63,641 nt of DNA, taken from contig JAHBMJ010005130.1 in assembly GCA_018398765.1 (NCBI GenBank), positions 45,258 through 108,898 of the forward strand, given 5' to 3'. Origin of the DNA: Chromera velia (lineage: Eukaryota; Sar; Chromeraceae). Under the pieces are notes generated by a model, which was given only the letters and a program-made list of their open reading frames with translations, was not told where the DNA came from and searched no databases. Position 1 is the first letter of the stretch, and the number at the start of each line of letters is the position of its first letter. This document shows, one piece after another, positions 58,955 through 63,641 of the stretch. Made by a program: the position numbers and the translations under genes.

Positions 58955-61545
58955 TCACTCTTGAGTTGTCACGGTATTTTGGTCGGTAGTTTGGAGCTCG
59001 GGAGTGTCATCGATATCCTCGGTGTGGTCAGTCACGTCGTCTGTGGTGTCATCGTTGCCCGTCTGCTGCTGTTGAACTTGTTGCTGCTGGTTGTCCCCTG
59101 GGCACACGATCGCGTGGAACTCCTCTTGGTTCTCTCCGGTAATGTGCTCCGACTGGGGGAGGCTGGCGCGGTAGAAGGCAGCGGGGGTCCACTTCATTTT
59201 CGTCTCCTCTGTGCCGCTGTGGAGTCGGAGGGATTTGGCGTGGACCGCCTGGTCCCACGCGTACTTGAACGTGCGCCTGTCGCCCCTCTGTGCAGTTCTA
59301 ATGCCGTTCTCATCAAATTTGTCCTCCTGAACAAAGTAGTACTGGTAGAAGTACTCGATAAACACCTGACCTGCATACATACATAAATACATACATACAT
59401 ACAAGAAAAAAGAATTCTGTATGAAAGCAAATACATGCATTGTCCTCCTGAACAAAGTAGTACTGGTAGAAGTACTCGATAAACACCTGACCTGCACATG
59501 CAGTGACTCCATCAGTGAGTCAGCCAGGGAGGGGCAAAAGAGAATTCACATGGAAGAAAAGGCTAAGGGGAAGACGCACATGCAGCTTTCCGCCCGGTGC
59601 CCCCCTAAGAATTCAGAGGAACTTGGGTGCGTGTGTTGTGCTTTCGACAGGAGAAGTGAACCCCAGGAAGTCATTTGCTTGAGATGCGAACGAAATCTAA
59701 TGTGCATGAAGGCAGAAGCAAAACGAAACAAAGAGATCGAGCTTGATGCTCGCTAAATGTACACAGAGGCACGAAGGCATTTCTTTTTTTTAAAAGCAAA
59801 AATTCCCTCCCTATGTTCGCCTGCATGCCTTTCAATGCTTTAGTTCATAGAGCGATGGATTATGTTCATCACACCTGCATACATGGGTTCCGGATCCTTT
59901 CCCCTCCTTTGTAGATATGCAACGCGTTTCTTTCTGTATCCTCATTAGCCTTGCAGATTTAATGCACTGCATGGATGAGGACGGACGCCCCGTCATTCGC
60001 TCTCATGCAACAGAAAAAGATCGACGTTTCTCAAATGCTGACCGTCTGTCGGGTGCAGCTGCCACACGTGCCCGCCGACGTAGTTGTATCCGCCGTCGCA
60101 GATAAACTTGGTCGCGAAGCCGAGGCCGGTATCATCGGCAGTGTTGCACCCCATCAGCATCGCGAACCCTCCAGGGGCCAGCTGGCCGTCGAACATGTCC
60201 TCCGGCTGCAGCAACCAGGTGTAACGCACCTGCAGGCGCACAGAAAGACAGACAGACAGATAGACTATATCGTCTCTTCTTTACTTCACTTTACTTCTCC
60301 GCTTCCTTTTTAGAAAGAAAGAAAGACAGACAGACAGACAGACAGACAGTGAAAGGGAGAAAAAAACGGAAATATACTCTGGGAGGAAGTCTGCCTCCTT
60401 CCGGTAGACGCCTGACTGCTGCGTTGTGCTCAATGAAGAAAACGGAACAAAGAAAGAAAGGGACCCAGCTGCATGTATGGGGTCCATTTCACATCTGCGG
60501 GAGAGAGCCGCACTTGCCTGAAGAGCTAGAAGCAGCAATCAAGCGAAAACATATATATGCAGTGCGATCGAAACCTTGTTACCTGGTCAACGAACATGGT
60601 ATATATGAAGACGTAGATGGTATGGATAATATACATTCAGAGAACCAGGTATGCAGTGCGACCGAAACCAGGGAGGTATGTTTGTCTCTTACAGTCAACG
60701 TATTCATAGCATTCCGATCCGATCTGAACTGACCAGGGGCACGGACAGAGACGGTGTGTCCTCCCCCATATACGCGTGCCCGGAGAAATGGAAGATCTCA
60801 GTGTTGGCGCCTGCCAGGGTCTTGAAGGTCGGCTTCGTCATGTAGTTGCCCGCAACGCGATGAATCTGTCGTAGAGAGACCCGGCGTACACGAAGGGAGT
60901 GTCATCACCAATGAAAAACGCGGGCTGGTTGGTCACGGCCGTGATCGCTGCGTTGTAGTCAACTATTTTTTGCGCCATGGGGTCGTTCATGGGAATCGGG
61001 ATTGATCCATCGACGACGTTGAGCATGCACTTCTCGGAGCACCTCAGGGCTGTGTTGAAGGTAGCCCACTTTGCCGATCTGTTTCGTCGGATGTTCAAAT
61101 CGTTCACGTACCCTCCTTGCTTTTTGGTGAACGTTTCGGATAACTTGGAAATCTTCGCGGCCTCCGTAAACTTTCCGTCGACGGTTTGGGCCGCGTGGAA
61201 AGCGTCGAGGAGATCATCCATGGGCTTGAGGTACTGCGTGTAGTGCTTGCTTTGCTTTCTGTCCTTTGATTTGGGCCATCCGTGGGTGGTGGCAGAAACA
61301 AACTGCTGCTTTGTGAAAAGAGTCAGGGCATTGTTGGGGCACTGGAGGGCCGTTTCTGACTCTTTCTCTTTCTCCTCAAGCCACGACTCTGGAGCCTTGA
61401 CATGGGAGTAGTCTGGGAGCTCTACTGCATCCCCGGTCGGCGTTATGAAGCCGACATCCCGGGCCCTGTTGAGAACGGCCGAGGAGAAAGGCACAAAGGC
61501 ACACGAAAGCGCAAAGATGGACACAGACCACATCGTCGAGTACAT
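58955..61545 (-). CDS. Secreted CHAT/caspase-like (clan CD) protein with a probable frameshift
   Basis: Exons (descending): 61545-60734, 60229-60043, 59370-58955, with GT/AG joins in phase. The N-terminus MYSTMWSVSIFALSCAFVPF is a signal peptide. A region of about 210 residues without recognised motifs follows. The catalytic half reads IFHFSGHAYMGEDTPSL, then FAMLMGCNTADD, then GGYNYVGGHVWQLHP and VFIEYFYQYYF. This reproduces the CHAT/caspase layout: a His after a hydrophobic strand and Gly, a Cys at the end of the next strand, an aGa-type turn leading to W, and a closing F..YFY helix. The tail is Gln- and Asp/Thr-rich. The first exon changes frame by one base between about 60846 and 60862, so the 235-codon ORF ends early at 60838. 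The cause is an assembly error or a mutation. Peptidase activity is an inference. Confidence 0.6.
59441..59496. repeat. Duplicated copy of an exon start and splice acceptor
   Basis: About 56 bp here repeat the acceptor and first ~50 bp of the last exon of the CHAT-like gene (59320-59375), 119 bp upstream in transcript direction. The copy retains an acceptor (TGCAG|GTCAGG) and the same reading YFYQYYFVQE, so it could compete as an alternative acceptor. Confidence 0.85.
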
Positions 61546-62103
61546 GCAGTCACAGATTTAGGACCACGTCGATGGGCAATCTACAGGGAAGTGTATGTGT
61601 TCTTTTTCAGACAAGACTTGCAGCAGCACAGGTGCTTATTGAGTGGTTCGGTTGCTTCAGACTGCATGGACCAATCCTCTACGTGTTTTGGAAGACACTC
61701 TGCACTCACCCATATTCCCTTAATATAAATCTGACGAAAAAGGCTGAAGCCGCGCGCGCACCGCGCGGCGAAGGGGCGCAGTTAATTGCCAGAGCCGTCT
61801 ACCCGTCGCCTCCCAAATCCTCCCAAAAGGCTGAAAAATCCTTTTGTTTTTCTACTCCGTTTTTCTTTCTTCTTGCTGTCAAGCCTAGCTAGACAGCTTG
61901 CATTGTTGACGATTTGTTGACGTGGTTACGGGAGGAACAGAGTCCATTGGCAGTATCCACAGTGGTTCCCTGGAGCTGTTGGCTGCTCGGTTGGTCCTTT
62001 CTGTAAATTAATCGCCTCGCTTCTTGCAGAGATGATAGCTTACACTTGTTGATCGAGCGACCAGAAACACAGGCCGAACCTGGTATTTTTGCTGCCCTCG
62101 AAA
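61546..62103. other. Spacer between divergent-looking genes
   Basis: This contains the presumed promoter of the minus-strand CHAT-like gene. No named element is seen. A short CGCG-rich palindromic patch lies near 61750-61770 (GCCGCGCGCGCACCGCGCGGC). A TGCAG acceptor-like site at about 62029 precedes the uncertain exon that follows. Confidence 0.4.
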
Positions 62104-62331
62104 ATGTTGGGGCAGTTTCAGTGGCCGTTTCAGGGCTGGTGGGAAGGAGAACAGTTCCGCTACCGGCACCGTGTCATTCATATTACCCAACAGACTTGGC
62201 GATTGCAAGTGGATGTGAGGATGCCTTTGTCTCGTCTCCCTGGTGCCAACCTGGCGGTGGAAGTTTTCTCGTGGCCCTTCCGGAAACCTGTGCTGCCTCC
62301 CGATGGTGCCCCTTTCTTGTTGAAAAAACAG
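62104..62331 (+). CDS. Uncertain plus-strand exon, unidentified protein
   Basis: From an ATG at 62104 to a CAG|GTGAGA donor, one frame reads MLGQFQWPFQGWWEGEQFRY then RHRVIHITQQTWRLQVDVRM and LAVEVFSWPFRKPVLPPDGA, with a natural-looking composition. A second frame, open from the acceptor at about 62029, encodes a Cys-containing sequence (LLIERPETQAEPGIFAALEN). Only one can be right. The first frame is stopped by a TGA near 62050, so it needs the internal ATG. The sequence GTGCTGCCTCCC plus the following donor is repeated 100 bp downstream (62391-62430). Confidence 0.35.
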
Positions 62332-63126
62332 GTGAGAGCAAGAATATTTTGTATGGATTGAGCAAGAACCTTTGTCATGCTTATATGTAATTGTGCTGCC
62401 TCCCCTTTTTTGCTGAAAATACAGGTGAGAGAACACGGGGCTCTGCTTCATTCTCTCCGTGTTTTCCTCGTTTTGTATGTCTGCAGTGTCTTTTGCCATC
62501 TCTTACATGGCTTTACGACCCGCCTGCGGGTCTGTGCATTCGCTTCTTTTTGGCTTGCTCCTATCAGTCGTTCTTCCTGGATTCTTCTCAAGATCAAAAA
62601 TCGGGATCGAGGCCGCTTTTCTTTCTGTCTTTTGTCTCTCCCCGTGTTCTTCCATCTTCTTCCTTCCCTACCCTGTCTCTTTCCCGCATCCGGTTGTCTA
62701 TGCATGTCCTTTTCACTCACTCATGTCCTCGTTGATGCGCTGATTCTTTTTCTTTTGTTCTGGGGGCCTCGTTCGGTTGCTGATTGACTGCAGTCGTCTG
62801 TCTTCTCTTCGGCGACACAGGTCAGGGGATACGCTTCCTTCCTCCCTCCCTCCCTCCCTCCATCCATCCCTCCCTCCCTGCTTTCGTTCCTTCCTTCCTC
62901 AGTCGCGTCTTATACCAACCTTTCTGTTTTTTTTGTCGAGCTATCTCGGGGTGCTTCTGTTTTTGTCTGCTCTACTCCCCTTTCTTCTTTCTGGCAGTGC
63001 CTGGGCCCCGTTCATTTTCTGTCGGTCGGTCCTCTCTCTACCTCTCCCTTTAATTCCTGCAACGAACGACATTGCTAGAAGTGTGTCTCTTCTTTTCGAA
63101 CGCGCGTGCCCATATATATGGATGCA

Positions 63127-63309
63127 GATGCCCATTCTTACCCTAAGTGGTCAGATGAACCTCACCCTCGGCAGTGCTGACCCCTGCTTTTGGTTCAGCA
63201 TCTGTTCGAAGGTGGGCAGCGAGAGAGCGAAGCCGTTGTGCCTCAAGAAGAGATCTGATGAGGACATTCCTACCTCGAGCCCCACGGTGGCACGCGTGGA
63301 GATACCGGT
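63127..63309 (+). CDS. Uncertain plus-strand exon, unidentified protein
   Basis: An ATGCAG acceptor is followed by an open segment reading MPILTLSGQMNLTLGSADPC, FWFSICSK and RVEIP before a donor-like CCG|GTGCGT. The other two frames stop early. It may belong to the same gene as the exon at 62 kb, separated by a T/C-rich intron with (TCCC)n at 62846-62881. No family is recognised. Confidence 0.35.
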
Positions 63310-63370
63310 GCGTGCTTGCGTGAGCGAGTCTAGAAATTAAGTGAGTGACTGCTTGTCAGGCGGGGAGGTG

Positions 63371-63641
<271 letters not shown>

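Overview
The window looks like nuclear DNA of an intron-rich, microsatellite-rich unicellular eukaryote. Introns have GT donors (often GTCAGT or GTGAGT) and acceptors that nearly always end in TGCAG. Coding stretches are GC-rich and intergenic islands are AT-rich. There are no operons, ribosome binding sites or CRISPR arrays. A photosynthetic alveolate such as a chromerid is a reasonable guess, but the sequence alone does not prove it.

Layout. (1) 1-395: left-edge fragment of a minus-strand protein built of Cys/His repeats. (2) 1888-4017: 5'-truncated LINE reverse transcriptase. (3) 4773-19031, minus: a 19-exon kinesin-4/KIF21-type gene whose exons join in phase into 2,873 codons. (4) 19940-22327, plus, divergent from the kinesin: an intronless ankyrin-type gene broken by one in-frame TAA. 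(5) 22328-24796: AT-rich, with a 253-bp TA-flanked MITE. (6) 24797-32304, minus: a 12-exon, 1,370-codon protein with a Pro/Gly/Met-rich head, a probable split FHA domain and an RS/RD/KE tail. (7) 33179-43261, plus, divergent from gene 6: a 13-exon, 1,106-codon CstF-77/Rna14 homologue. (8) 47355-49405: the start of an ERCC6L-like SNF2 ATPase with a TAA inside the helicase core. (9) 51164-53148: 3' exons of an unidentified gene, next to a 479-bp GTCAGCCA satellite. (10) 53561-55075: a fold-back element. (11) 55469-57658: a small LTR element with a primer-binding site and no ORF. (12) 58955-61545, minus: a secreted CHAT/caspase-like protein with one probable frameshift. (13) 62 kb to the end: uncertain plus-strand exons and a long microsatellite.

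Biologically, genes 6 and 7 form a divergent pair that both point to nuclear pre-mRNA processing: CstF-77 is a scaffold of mRNA 3'-end cleavage, and FHA plus RS/RD architecture is typical of splicing-associated proteins. The kinesin and ankyrin genes form a second divergent pair. The right-hand third (43-63 kb) is a repeat-rich graveyard where genes are broken and mobile or tandem repeats dominate.

The exon models for genes 3, 6 and 7 were built by hand. In each, every splice phase matches and the summed length is divisible by three, which is strong internal support. All family assignments come from remembered motif patterns and no database was searched.
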